Shown: positions 8,033 through 15,770, counted from the first letter of the stretch. The stretch is DNA of 19,518 nt from Actinomycetes bacterium (GCA_021793115.1 JAJYTJ010000066.1:1-19518), one strand, 5' to 3'. Program-made: numbers and translations. Notes: a model not told the origin generated them from the sequence alone.

Positions 8033-8992
8033 ATGGACGCGCACGTCGTGGTGCTCGGCAGCGCCAACCTCGACATGACGCTGTCGGTGGAGCGGGTGCC
8101 GGCCGCGGGAGAGACCGTGCTGACACCGAGCGCGCCCGTGCGTGCCGCCGGTGGCAAGGGGCTCAACCAGGCGGTCGCCGCCGCGCGGACCGGGACCGTC
8201 CCGGTGACCTTCGTCGGTGCGGTGGGTGACGACGGAGACGGGCGCTACCTGGCCGAGCGGCTCACGGCCGCCGGGGTGCACCCGATGCTGCGTGTCGACC
8301 CCTCACGAGCCACGGGCTTGGCGCTGGTGCTGCTCGAGCGCGACGGCGAGAACCGGATCGTCGTGGCGTCCGGGGCGAACCTCGCGCTCGACGACATCAC
8401 GGCCGTCGAGGCCCGCGAGCTCGGCGCGGCGGACGTGGTGCTCATGCCGGCCGAGACGCCGGTGACGGGTCTGGTGGAGTCGGCGCGGGCGGCCCGCGCC
8501 GGCGGCGCGCTCGTCGTGCTCAACGCGGCGCCGGTCCCGGCGCGGATCGTCGACCTCGTCCCGTTCGTGGACGTGCTGGTCGTCAACGAGACCGAGGCGC
8601 TGGCCGTCCTGGACCTGCTGCGGCACGATGAGCAGCCACCGCCCGGCGGGAGCGGCATCGCCGCGGAGCCACCGCTCGCCGCGGTCGCCGCCGACCTGAC
8701 CCGCTGGTTCGGTGTCGTGGTCGTCACGCTCGGCGGCCGCGGGGTGACCTGGGCGCGCGCGGGCGAACCGGCCCGGTACACACCTGCGCTCGAGGTCCCG
8801 GTGGCGGACACCACCGGCGCCGGCGACACGTTCTGCGGCTGCCTGGCGGCCGCCCTGGCCGCCGGTGCGGACACGTCCGGCGCCATCGCCCGGGGCGTGG
8901 CCGCCGCGGCGCTCGCGGTGCAGCGCCTGGGCGCCTCGTCGTCGGTGCCGAGGCGTGCCGAGGTCGACGCCCTGCTCGCCGCGCACCGCTGA
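8033..8992 (+). CDS. Ribokinase-family sugar kinase (PfkB fold)
   Basis: 319-residue ATP-dependent carbohydrate kinase, most like ribokinase (D-ribose to ribose-5-phosphate, cytosol). The substrate-binding N-terminal motif GSANLDMTL is at residues 9-17. The PfkB signature GGKGLNQA is at 40-47. The C-terminal PfkB signature DTTGAGDTF contains the anion-hole GAGD and catalytic Asp265. Length is close to E. coli RbsK (309), with a small extra Pro/Gly-rich loop around residues 200-220 (HDEQPPPGGSG). ATG at 8033 follows GGGAGGGAG by about 5 nt. No ribose transporter or RbsD lies nearby, so the exact sugar is unproven; related family members phosphorylate other ribosides. A possible -10 (TACGCT, 8003-8008) lacks a clear -35. 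The gene ends 25 bp from a convergent gene. Confidence 0.88.
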   Translation: MDAHVVVLGSANLDMTLSVERVPAAGETVLTPSAPVRAAGGKGLNQAVAAARTGTVPVTFVGAVGDDGDGRYLAERLTAAGVHPMLRVDPSRATGLALVLLERDGENRIVVASGANLALDDITAVEARELGAADVVLMPAETPVTGLVESARAARAGGALVVLNAAPVPARIVDLVPFVDVLVVNETEALAVLDLLRHDEQPPPGGSGIAAEPPLAAVAADLTRWFGVVVVTLGGRGVTWARAGEPARYTPALEVPVADTTGAGDTFCGCLAAALAAGADTSGAIARGVAAAALAVQRLGASSSVPRRAEVDALLAAHR

Positions 8993-9017
8993 CCGAGCAC
9001 GCCGTGGCGGCGGACGG

Positions 9018-10277
9018 TCAGTGCGACGGGACCGCGGCGCCGGACAACGCCGGCACGAGCCGTTCGGCGTCCATGGGCGTCCAGCGCGACGCGGGCGCCA
9101 GCGTCCGGCGCCGCCGGCGCCCGCGCAACGCGAGCCCCAGCAGCACCACGGGGTAGAGCAGGTAGCCGGCACGGCTCGTCGGCAGCACGAGCATCGCGGC
9201 GGTGAGCGCCATCGCGAGGAACGCCGCAGTGCCTGTCAGGGTGCGCGGCGGGCGCCGGACCAGGGCGGCGAGCAGCGCTATGACGACGAGCAGCAGCAGC
9301 GCGTAGCCCACGAGCTTCGCGGTCGGCCCGCCGTGGGACAGCAGCACGCCCGGCGTGGGCGAGTCGGCGTTGGACACGAACGTGCTGCTCGCCATCGGGA
9401 AGCCCGCGGCCTGGGCGAACATCGCCTTCGCGGTCGGCCCGAGGAGCACGGGAAGCACCACGCCGACGACCACGGCCGTCGCGTTGGCCGCGAACCTGCC
9501 CGCGTGCCGCCAGCCCCACCGTGCCACGACGAACGCGCCGATGACGGCCACCGCGGGCCAGGCGGAGGCCTTCAGCGCGCAGGCCACACCCAGTGCCAGG
9601 CCCGCCTGGGACATCCGACCCCGGGCGGCGAGGGCGATCGACAGGCACAGCAGCCCGACCACGGGCAGGTCGTGCCCCGCGACGGAGGCGTGCAGCGCGA
9701 GGAAGGGTGTCGCCAGCAGGGCCAACAGCACGGGCTCGGTGCCGCGGGAGCGGCGGGCGAGCCGGTCGGCGGCGATGAAGCAGGCGCCGAAGACGAGCAG
9801 GAACCACCACCGCGGATCGCCCAGGCCGTCGTGGGGCAGCAGCAGGCGAGGCAGACCGAACAGCGACATCAGGGGCAGGTACGGGTTGACGTCGTACGTG
9901 GTGGTGGGCTGCGCGAGGTACGGCGAGCCGGTGTCGACGAGCAGCCGTGCCGAGCGCTCGACGACGCCCACCTCGGGCTGGGAGATGCCGGCGACGACGA
10001 GGACCACCGTAGGCAGCAGCACCGAGCCGGCGGCGGCGAGCCGGATGCCGACGATCGGACGGCGGGTGCGCAACGTGGCCACCCCGGCCACGAGGTAGCC
10101 GGCGGTCGCCAGGAGACCCCAGACGCGGTGCGGGGTCTGGTTGGTCACCACGGCCAAGCCCAGGGCGATCAGGGCGCTCGCTGCGCAGGCGGCCGCGACG
10201 CCCAGGTGGGCGGGAGTGCGGTCGAGCCATCCGGCGACGACGCGCCGTGCGGCCTCGAACCAGCGCCGGTACGGCAC
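9018..10277 (-). CDS. Polytopic membrane protein, GT87/DUF2029-like glycosyltransferase candidate
   Basis: 419-residue integral membrane protein with roughly ten hydrophobic helices separated by short Arg-rich loops. It resembles the GT-C superfamily GT87/DUF2029 proteins, which transfer mannose or other sugars from polyprenyl-phosphate donors on the outer face of the membrane. Supporting points are the YDVNPYLPLMSLFG segment after a long extracytoplasmic loop and ACALKASAWPAVAVI, which echoes the conserved Lys helix of that family. The C-terminus is hydrophilic (RGRRRRRTLAP...). GTG at 10277 follows GAAGGGGG by about 6 nt; the nearby ATG is out of frame. It is convergent with the sugar kinase. 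Family assignment is from overall pattern, since no catalytic residue can be named with certainty. An uncharacterised transporter or other GT-C protein is possible. Confidence 0.65.
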   Translation of the reverse strand: MPYRRWFEAARRVVAGWLDRTPAHLGVAAACAASALIALGLAVVTNQTPHRVWGLLATAGYLVAGVATLRTRRPIVGIRLAAAGSVLLPTVVLVVAGISQPEVGVVERSARLLVDTGSPYLAQPTTTYDVNPYLPLMSLFGLPRLLLPHDGLGDPRWWFLLVFGACFIAADRLARRSRGTEPVLLALLATPFLALHASVAGHDLPVVGLLCLSIALAARGRMSQAGLALGVACALKASAWPAVAVIGAFVVARWGWRHAGRFAANATAVVVGVVLPVLLGPTAKAMFAQAAGFPMASSTFVSNADSPTPGVLLSHGGPTAKLVGYALLLLVVIALLAALVRRPPRTLTGTAAFLAMALTAAMLVLPTSRAGYLLYPVVLLGLALRGRRRRRTLAPASRWTPMDAERLVPALSGAAVPSH

Positions 10278-10745
10278 TGGATGCCCCCTTCGTCATACCG
10301 GTAGGACCGGAGTCGACGGTACCGCCAACCGTGCGCCCGAACGGTCGGTCAGCGCGGAATCTCCACACGGCGTCGCCCGTGCCGGTCCAGGTTCGGGCCG
10401 CATCGTCGCCGGTCGAGATCCGGTGCCGTCGGTGAGCGGAGGTCAGGTGCCCGTGGGGCCGGATCGGTGGCGCAGCCGCCGCACGGCCACGACCACGACG
10501 GCGACTGCTGACGCGGCGGCGAGAACGCGAACGACCATGATGCTTCCGCCTCCCGGTGAGCCGCCCGGTGCGTGCGCTGTTGCGCCAACTCTGTCTGCCA
10601 CGGGGGGTGGTGCGGGTCACCCGTGCGGACACGGTCGTCGAGCGCGTCCGCAGCACCGGGCCCGGCGTCGGGCCGCTCACGGGGAGCCACGGCGTGCGCT
10701 CCGCCCGCAGGTGCGGCCGATCGTCGGCCCGGCGCGGTGCCCCGC
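10278..10745. other. 468-bp gap between response regulator and GT87-like gene
   Basis: Apart from a possible 31-codon minus-strand gene (10443-10538), I see no gene here. Longer frames crossing it are Arg/Pro/His-rich and look like shadows. One short inverted repeat, ACCGT (10328-10332) with ACGGT (10341-10345), lies about 50 bp upstream of the GT87-like start and could be part of its promoter. No convincing -35/-10 or terminator was found below the response-regulator stop. Confidence 0.4.
10443..10538 (-). CDS. Possible 31-aa single-helix membrane peptide
   Basis: A 32-codon frame on the same strand as its neighbours. It starts MVVRVLAAASAVAVVVVAV, a run of about 17 hydrophobic residues after one Arg, and continues with a basic tail (RRLRHRS) ending GPTGT. 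This is the layout of a small single-pass membrane peptide with its C-terminus held in the cytoplasm. GGGAGG lies about 10 nt before the ATG, a plausible ribosome site. It sits between the response-regulator stop and the GT87-like gene. No homologue is recognised. Short hydrophobic frames arise by chance in GC-rich DNA, so this is a candidate only. Confidence 0.38.
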   Translation of the reverse strand: MVVRVLAAASAVAVVVVAVRRLRHRSGPTGT

Positions 10746-11405
10746 TCAGGGCTGGATGCCGGCGCGCACGGCGTAGGAGACCAGCTGGGCGCGGTCCTTG
10801 GCGTGGACTTTCATCATGGCGCGGTTGGCGTGCGTCTTGACGGTGAAGGGGGACAGGAACATCTGCTGGGCGATGTGGGCGTTGTCCAGGCCGGAGACGA
10901 TCGCGACCACGACGTCGCGCTCGCGGGGCGTCAGCGCTGCGAAGCGTGTGACCATCTCCGGGTCGGCGGGAGCGACCTGCTCGCCGGCGACATGTCCGAT
11001 GAGAGCGGCGGCCGCCGTGGCGGACAGCGCCCCGCCACCGGCGGCGACCTCGCTGATGCCGGCGACCAGCTCGGCGGGTCCGATGCCTTTGGACAGGAAC
11101 CCGTTGGCTCCGGCGCGGAGCGCGGCGAGCACGTTCTCGTCCTGGTCGAAGGTCGTCAGCACGACGATCTTCAGTGCTTCGGGGCCGTGGGTGCGGCGCA
11201 GCCGACGGGTCGCCTCGACCCCGTCGATGCCGGGCATGCGGATGTCCATGAGGACCACGTCGGCGTCGACCTGCTCGAGCAGCTGCAGTGCGGCCAGGCC
11301 GTCGGCGGCTTCGCCGACGACCTGCATGCCGGCCTGCGCCGCGAGGATCGTGCGCAGGCCGAGGCGGATCATCTCCTGGTCGTCGACGAGCACCACACGG
11401 ATCAC
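10746..11405 (-). CDS. Two-component response regulator, NarL/LuxR type
   Basis: 219-residue DNA-binding response regulator. The receiver domain (about 1-120) has the acidic pair Asp8-Asp9, the phosphoacceptor Asp54 in VVLMDIRMPG, Thr84/Thr85 and Lys106 in FLSKG. A linker leads to a LuxR-type helix-turn-helix (about 156-219) with LTPRERDVV and the recognition region MFLSPFTVKTHANRAMMK. GTG at 11405 overlaps the kinase stop by 4 nt (GTGA) and is preceded by GAGGAGG at 6 nt; the longer open frame above it runs into the kinase gene and is a shadow. It is the cognate partner of the upstream kinase. Likely targets are nearby genes on the same strand, possibly through the shared palindrome upstream of the MMPL and 179-aa genes, but that is inference. 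Confidence 0.95.
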   Translation of the reverse strand: MIRVVLVDDQEMIRLGLRTILAAQAGMQVVGEAADGLAALQLLEQVDADVVLMDIRMPGIDGVEATRRLRRTHGPEALKIVVLTTFDQDENVLAALRAGANGFLSKGIGPAELVAGISEVAAGGGALSATAAAALIGHVAGEQVAPADPEMVTRFAALTPRERDVVVAIVSGLDNAHIAQQMFLSPFTVKTHANRAMMKVHAKDRAQLVSYAVRAGIQP

Positions 11406-12616
11406 GGGGTTCCTCCTCGGTCGATGGGCAGCTGCGCCCAGAGCCAGAACAGGGTGTCGTCGGCGTTCGTGTCGATCCAGCCGCCCACCGAGGTGGCGCG
11501 CTCCCGCATGCCGACCAGGCCGTACCCGCTGGGAGAGTCGCCGGTTGGAGACTCGGCCGGCTTGCGCACGTTGACGACCTCGATCCGCACGGTCTGCTCG
11601 TCGACGTCGATCGTGAGCGAGACGGCGCCGGTGCCGTGCTTGTGGGCGTTCGTCAGTGCTTCTTGCACGATCCGGTAGGCGGCCGCCGACACGGCTGGAG
11701 ACAGTGGGACCGCCGGTCGGTCCACCGTGGCCTCGACGTCGAGGCCGGCGGTGCGAGCTGCGATGACCAGGTCGTCGATGTGGTCGTAGCCGGCCGCCGG
11801 CGCGGTCGAGTCCTGGCCGGGTCCGGTGCGCAGCACGTGCAGCAGCTGTTGGGTGCCGGCCAGCACCGCCTGCAGCCCGTGCCGGGCGGCGGTCAGGTCG
11901 GCGCGCGCAGCGTCCGCATCGTCGGGCAGGTGCACTTCGAGCGTGCCCAGGTGCAGGGAGACCAGGGCCACCTCGTGGCCGACGATGTCGTGCAGGTCGC
12001 GGGCGATGCGGACCCGTTCCTGGGCGACTCGTCCGCTGGCCTCGGCCTCCCGGGTCACCGACGCCTGGCGCGCGCGTTCCTCCAGCGACTGCCAGTAGAG
12101 CCGATGCCCGCGGACTGCGCTGCCGGCGCCCGCGGCGGCCACGGCGGCGATCCCGGCGATCGATGCGGTGGGCTGTCGCGGACTGAATGCTCCGGTGGCC
12201 AAGGTCACCGCGGCGACGTTGCAGACCCCGACGATCAGACCCGTCGGCAGCCCGGGCAGCACCCGCACGGTGAGCCAGAACGTGGCGAAGACGGCCAGGT
12301 TCCACGTCGCGATGGGGTCCCACTGCAGCAGGGCCGAGACCAGCGGTGCTGCGGCGATCAGCACGAGGCCGGGCCACGGATGCCACCAGGCCAGCACGAT
12401 CCCGCCGGCCGCCACGGCGAGGGCCAGGTAGGCGCCCGGCACCCACCCGTGCACGGCGCCGGTGGCGAGCTGGTTCGAGACCGGGCCGCGCGCCGCCGTG
12501 ACCGCGTCGACGATCGCGATCAGGGCGAGCAGGACCAGGACCACGTTCTCGACCAGGCGCGGACGGCGGAGCACGACGGGAGCGCGCGGCGGTCGGGCTG
12601 CCACCGGGGACGTCAC
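11402..12616 (-). CDS. Sensor histidine kinase, HisKA_3 (DesK/LiaS-like) type
   Basis: 404-residue membrane kinase. Six predicted helices occupy about residues 22-40, 58-77, 80-98, 103-120, 123-143 and 151-168, with almost no extracytoplasmic loop, so sensing is probably within the membrane. A short coiled segment leads to the HisKA_3 dimerisation helix with phosphorylated His209 in RIARDLHDIVGHEV. The HATPase domain has the N-box EALTNAHKHG (319-328) and G-box GYGLVGMRERA (364-374). GTG at 12616 is chosen because it puts the first helix about 20 residues in and AGGA lies 7 nt upstream; the longer frame crosses other genes. A 5-5-5 palindrome (GGTGG-CCGAC-CCACC, 12641-12655) sits just upstream. 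Family members often sense envelope or membrane-lipid stress; the actual signal is unknown. Confidence 0.94.
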   Translation of the reverse strand: MTSPVAARPPRAPVVLRRPRLVENVVLVLLALIAIVDAVTAARGPVSNQLATGAVHGWVPGAYLALAVAAGGIVLAWWHPWPGLVLIAAAPLVSALLQWDPIATWNLAVFATFWLTVRVLPGLPTGLIVGVCNVAAVTLATGAFSPRQPTASIAGIAAVAAAGAGSAVRGHRLYWQSLEERARQASVTREAEASGRVAQERVRIARDLHDIVGHEVALVSLHLGTLEVHLPDDADAARADLTAARHGLQAVLAGTQQLLHVLRTGPGQDSTAPAAGYDHIDDLVIAARTAGLDVEATVDRPAVPLSPAVSAAAYRIVQEALTNAHKHGTGAVSLTIDVDEQTVRIEVVNVRKPAESPTGDSPSGYGLVGMRERATSVGGWIDTNADDTLFWLWAQLPIDRGGTP

Positions 12617-12669
12617 CGGTCGATCCTGACACCGGGCATTGGTGGCCGACCCACCGTATGACGGCGAGT

Positions 12670-12693
12670 CGGCCCCGTCCCGGACCGGGGCCG
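12670..12693 (-). terminator. Candidate terminator after the 179-aa membrane protein gene
   Basis: CGGCCCCG (12670-12677) pairs perfectly with CGGGGCCG (12686-12693) around an 8-nt loop, about 45 nt beyond the stop of the 179-aa gene in the minus direction and 54 nt before the kinase start. There is no T-run, which is usual in this kind of GC-rich genome. If real, it separates the membrane-protein transcript from the two-component operon. Confidence 0.45.
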
Positions 12694-12738
12694 GACCGGA
12701 CCGGGCGCTGCCGTCTCGGGGTGCACCTTCTGACGCCG

Positions 12739-13278
12739 TCAGCCCAAGAGGTGTGCGGCCTGTTCGCACGCCTCGTACACGACGTCGTACTGGTGGTCGA
12801 TCAGCGGGGTGGCGGCCGCGGTCCGACGGGCGCGGACCCGTCCGAAGGTCAGGTAGCCGGCCAGCCAGGCCAGCAGCCCGATCGCACCGAGCGGGATCGA
12901 CAGCCCCCAGTCGTCGTGGCCGCCGGAGATGGCGAACACCGAGCCGGCGAGGAACGCGCAGCCGACGATGCCGACCGCCATCGAGGTCGCGAACGCCGAC
13001 GTGGTCTTGGTCTTCTCCAACCGGGCGATCTCGGCCAGCGCATGCTCGGCCTTGCGCTGCAGCTCGACGACCTGCGGCCGGTTCCTCAGGTGCCGGGGCC
13101 GCTTGAGCTTGAGGGTGACGAATGCGGTGCTGGGCAGCGCCGGGCCGTATCCCTCGATGGACCAGCCGAAGCCGGCGTAGGTGTCGCGGTACAGCGGCTC
13201 CAGGTCCCGCTCGGCACGGATGCTGGCGTACTCGTAGGTCACCGGTGTGGCTGCCGCCGGTGTCAGCGCCTCGGTCAT
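12739..13278 (-). CDS. Uncharacterised two-helix membrane protein, 179 aa
   Basis: Function unknown. The N-terminal cytosolic part (1-65) contains VTYEYASIRAERDLEPLYRD and YAGFGWSIEGYG and ends in a basic stretch (LKLKRPRHLRNRP). A charged heptad-like helix follows (about 68-92, VELQRKAEHALAEIARLEK). Two membrane helices lie at about 96-117 and 124-145, separated by the short GGHDDWG turn. The tail (LIDHQYDVVYEACEQAAHLLG) is again helical. From memory, the same layout occurs in an uncharacterised family of Firmicutes and Actinobacteria, but I cannot verify that here. ATG at 13278 is preceded by GGGAG at about 6 nt. It lies between an MMPL transporter and a two-component system on the same strand, and its upstream region is unusually rich in inverted repeats, including one also found before the MMPL gene. 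A membrane-stress role is a guess. Confidence 0.85.
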   Translation of the reverse strand: MTEALTPAAATPVTYEYASIRAERDLEPLYRDTYAGFGWSIEGYGPALPSTAFVTLKLKRPRHLRNRPQVVELQRKAEHALAEIARLEKTKTTSAFATSMAVGIVGCAFLAGSVFAISGGHDDWGLSIPLGAIGLLAWLAGYLTFGRVRARRTAAATPLIDHQYDVVYEACEQAAHLLG

Positions 13279-13329
13279 GGTGTCTCCCGTTCGTCGGGCC
13301 CGATGCCGGTCGGCGTCGGCCGGCTGCTC

Positions 13330-13363
13330 GGAGGAGTTCGCCGGACTCCCGGCGAACACCTCC
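13330..13363. promoter_or_regulatory. Long interrupted palindrome upstream of the 179-aa gene
   Basis: GGAGG-A-GTTCGCCGG (13330-13344) and CCGGCGAAC-A-CCTCC (13349-13363) form 14 pairs with a single A/A mismatch around a 4-nt ACTC loop. It lies 52 nt upstream of the start codon, where it could be a 5'-leader hairpin or an operator. As RNA it would be very stable. The distance from the MMPL stop and the presence of a better terminator nearer that gene argue against a terminator. Confidence 0.6.
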
Positions 13364-13382
13364 AGACTGTCGACGCAGCCCG

Positions 13383-13403
13383 GCGTGCACGTCGTCTGCA
13401 CGC
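13383..13403. repeat. Inverted repeat GCGTGCA-N7-TGCACGC
   Basis: Perfect 7-bp arms with a 7-nt spacer (CGTCGTC), centred about 115 bp upstream of the 179-aa gene start. It lies between the long palindrome at 13330-13363 and the shared palindrome at 13414-13433. It could be a separate protein-binding site. On its own the match is modest. Confidence 0.4.
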
Positions 13404-13413
13404 AGCCACCTCG

Positions 13414-13433
13414 TCTACTGCGATCGCAGCAGA
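13414..13433. promoter_or_regulatory. Shared palindrome site A, CTACTGC-GATC-GCAGCAG
   Basis: An 18-bp palindrome (13415-13432) with one mismatched pair, flanked by T and A that extend it to 20 bp. Its core CTGCGATCGCAG is a perfect 12-bp palindrome. It lies 136 bp upstream of the 179-aa gene. The half CTACTGC and its left flank TCGT are identical in the site upstream of the MMPL gene (15860-15877). This looks like the binding site of a dimeric regulator. Which regulator is not shown; the adjacent response regulator is the nearest candidate. Confidence 0.5.
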
Positions 13434-13471
13434 AGGGCACGCCGCCATGTCGGTCGGCTCAGTCGGATCCC

Positions 13472-13506
13472 GGCTGGGCCGGACGCCCTCCGCGTCCGGC
13501 CCAGCC
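13472..13506 (-). terminator. Terminator hairpin for the MMPL gene
   Basis: GGCTGGGCCGGACG (13472-13485) and its exact reverse complement (13493-13506) form a perfect 14-bp stem with a 7-nt loop. It begins 54 nt past the MMPL stop codon in the direction of transcription. There is no T-run, consistent with the L-shaped or I-shaped terminators common in actinobacteria. Confidence 0.7.
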
Positions 13507-13559
13507 AGCTGACCCGCTCGCCGCCGGCAGGCGTGCGCGTCCGGCGGAGCGTGCATCGC

Positions 13560-15770
13560 CTACTCCGTGCTGTCGCCGGCCGGCACGAGGGCCGCGTCCG
13601 TGTCCATGAGGGCATCCGGGCTCGTCGCATCGCGCTCGGGCGCTCCTTCGATGGACAGGTGCGGGGTGATCCGGTCGGCCCACCGGGGGTAGGCCCAGAC
13701 CCGGGGGCCGATGAGCCGCAGCAGGGCGGGCACGAGGACCAGGCGCGTGACGAACGCGTCGGCAAGCACCGCCAGGGCCAGGCCGACGCCCATGCCGGCG
13801 ACGATCCGCTGGCCGGCGAACCCGAAGGCGCCGAAGACGAAGAGCATGATCGTGGCGGCGGTGGCGATGACGGGCAGCGTCTCGCGCAGGCCGACGCGCA
13901 CCGCTCGGCGGTTGTCGTGGGTGCGGGTCCATTCCTCGTGCATCCGGGAGACGAGGAACACCTGGTAGTCCATCGACAGCCCGAAGAGGATCCCCACAAG
14001 GATCACCGGGATGATCCACATGATCGGCGCGGCGGACCCGGCGCCCAGCAGGGCGCTTCCCCAGCCGAACTGGAACACCGCCACCACGATGCCCATGCCG
14101 ACGGCGATCGTCAGCAGGTTGGACAGCGCACCGACCAGCGGGACCAGGAACGATCGGAACGCGACCGCCAGCAGCACGAACCCGAGTGCCGCGATCAGCC
14201 CCAGGTACAGCGGCAGCTTGCTCATCAGGGCATCGGCGAGGTCGATGTTCGAGGCGGTCTCCCCGCCGACGTACACCTGCAGGGCCGTGCCGCCCTTCGC
14301 CTGCGGGATCACCCGGTCACGCAACGCGTGGACCAGATCCTGGGTCTGCGCAGCCTGGGCGCTGCTGGCCGGGGTGACCGCGGCGATCGTGATCTGCTGA
14401 CCGGACCGAGGCGGCGCCGACTGCACCGCGGCCACGTCCGGCACCGACGGCAGCTGCGCGACGAGGTGGGCGAACGCGGCGGCGGAGGCACGGTCGGGCG
14501 TCTGCGCGACCAGGACCAGGGTGGCGTCGACGCCAGCGCCGAAGGCGGGCGTCATCATCTCGTAGTAGTCCCGGCCGGCCGAGCCCTTCGGGTCCGCCGA
14601 GGAGTCGGCGTTGCCGACCCGCAGGCTCAGCGCCGGTACGGCCACGGTGACCAGGACGGCCAGACCGGCCAGCGCCATCGGCACGGGCCGCTTCATGAGG
14701 AACGTCGACCAGTGGGCGGCGCGTGAGGTCCGCGGCGTGGCCGGCACCCTGTCGCCCGAGGCCAGCGTGGCCCGCTGCGTGGGGGACAGCACCTTGTGAC
14801 CGAGCAGCCCCAGCAAGGCAGGCAGCAGGGTGATCGCGGTCAGCACGGTGAACAGCACCGCGACCGCCGCAGCCAGTGCCATCGCGGTCAGCATCGACAG
14901 CTGCACCATGACCATCCCGGCCAGCGCGACGATCACCGTCAGGCCGGCGAACACGACCGCCCGGCCCGAGGTGTCCAGCGCCCGGGCGGTCGCCTCCTTG
15001 ACGGACGAACCCGCGATCAGGCCCTTGCGGTAGCGGTTGACGATGAACAGTGCGTAGTCGATGCCGACACCCAGCCCGATCATCGAGGCCATCGTGATCG
15101 ACTCTTCAGGAAGGTTCATGACGTTCGTCGCCAGCAGCACCGTCAGCAGCGACGCCCCTACCCCGACCAGACCCGTCAGGATCGGCAGCGCCGCCGCCCA
15201 CCAGGACCGGAGTACCAGGAACACGATGACCAACGCCAGGATGATGCCGAAGCCCTCGGTGCCCGGCGACGGCTTGGGCGACTGGGTGAATGCCTGCCCG
15301 CCCAGCGCCACGTCGACGCTCGGGGTGTCGGCCTGCACGGCTAGCGCGCGGATGTGCTGAAGGTCGGCCTGGTCACTGACGCCCACCGTCGCGAACGCCG
15401 TGCCGACCTTCTCGTTGAGCTGAGCGGCGCCGGCAGCGGTGTAGGGGCTGACGACCCGCAGCACGCCCGGGGTGGCGGCGATCTGGTCGAGCATCGCCGT
15501 GATGCCGGACCGCACGGCAGGGTCATCGACGCTCGCGCCGGTCGTGTGCCAGGCGATCGTGCCGCTGGTGGCCTTGCTGCTGCCCGGCTGCGCCTGGGCC
15601 TGGGCCAGCAGGGCGTAGGCGGTGCCGGACTCGCTGGGCGGCAGCGCGGTGCTCGAGCTGAACGCCGAGCCCGCGCTGACGACGCCGGCGGCCAGACCGA
15701 CCAGGAGAACGATCCAGGCGATCAGCACGCCGCGCCGGTGCCCGAAGCACCAGGTGGCCAGTCGAGACAT
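13560..15770 (-). CDS. MMPL/RND-family transporter
   Basis: 736-residue proton-driven membrane transporter of the MMPL family, which exports lipids, lipid-linked metabolites or drugs across the cytoplasmic membrane. The fold is two halves: one helix (about 15-33), an extracytoplasmic porter domain (about 40-170), five helices, then helix 7 (about 362-383), a second porter domain (about 390-515) and five more helices. The two proton-relay Asp-Tyr pairs are Asp238-Tyr239 in GVGIDYALFIVNRYRKG and Asp601-Tyr602 in GLSMDYQVFLVSRMHEEW. Length is typical of the short actinobacterial members (ActII-3/YdfJ-like). ATG at 15770 follows AAAGG by 8 nt. No TetR or MarR gene adjoins it, unlike many such exporters. 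Its upstream region carries the palindrome shared with the downstream 179-aa gene. The substrate is unknown. Confidence 0.94.
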   Translation of the reverse strand: MSRLATWCFGHRRGVLIAWIVLLVGLAAGVVSAGSAFSSSTALPPSESGTAYALLAQAQAQPGSSKATSGTIAWHTTGASVDDPAVRSGITAMLDQIAATPGVLRVVSPYTAAGAAQLNEKVGTAFATVGVSDQADLQHIRALAVQADTPSVDVALGGQAFTQSPKPSPGTEGFGIILALVIVFLVLRSWWAAALPILTGLVGVGASLLTVLLATNVMNLPEESITMASMIGLGVGIDYALFIVNRYRKGLIAGSSVKEATARALDTSGRAVVFAGLTVIVALAGMVMVQLSMLTAMALAAAVAVLFTVLTAITLLPALLGLLGHKVLSPTQRATLASGDRVPATPRTSRAAHWSTFLMKRPVPMALAGLAVLVTVAVPALSLRVGNADSSADPKGSAGRDYYEMMTPAFGAGVDATLVLVAQTPDRASAAAFAHLVAQLPSVPDVAAVQSAPPRSGQQITIAAVTPASSAQAAQTQDLVHALRDRVIPQAKGGTALQVYVGGETASNIDLADALMSKLPLYLGLIAALGFVLLAVAFRSFLVPLVGALSNLLTIAVGMGIVVAVFQFGWGSALLGAGSAAPIMWIIPVILVGILFGLSMDYQVFLVSRMHEEWTRTHDNRRAVRVGLRETLPVIATAATIMLFVFGAFGFAGQRIVAGMGVGLALAVLADAFVTRLVLVPALLRLIGPRVWAYPRWADRITPHLSIEGAPERDATSPDALMDTDAALVPAGDSTE

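Noticed and set aside
8245..10680. 811-residue minus-strand frame across ribokinase and the GT87-like gene
   Set aside because: Arg/Pro/Ser-rich, crosses two well-supported genes in other frames, no domain seen.
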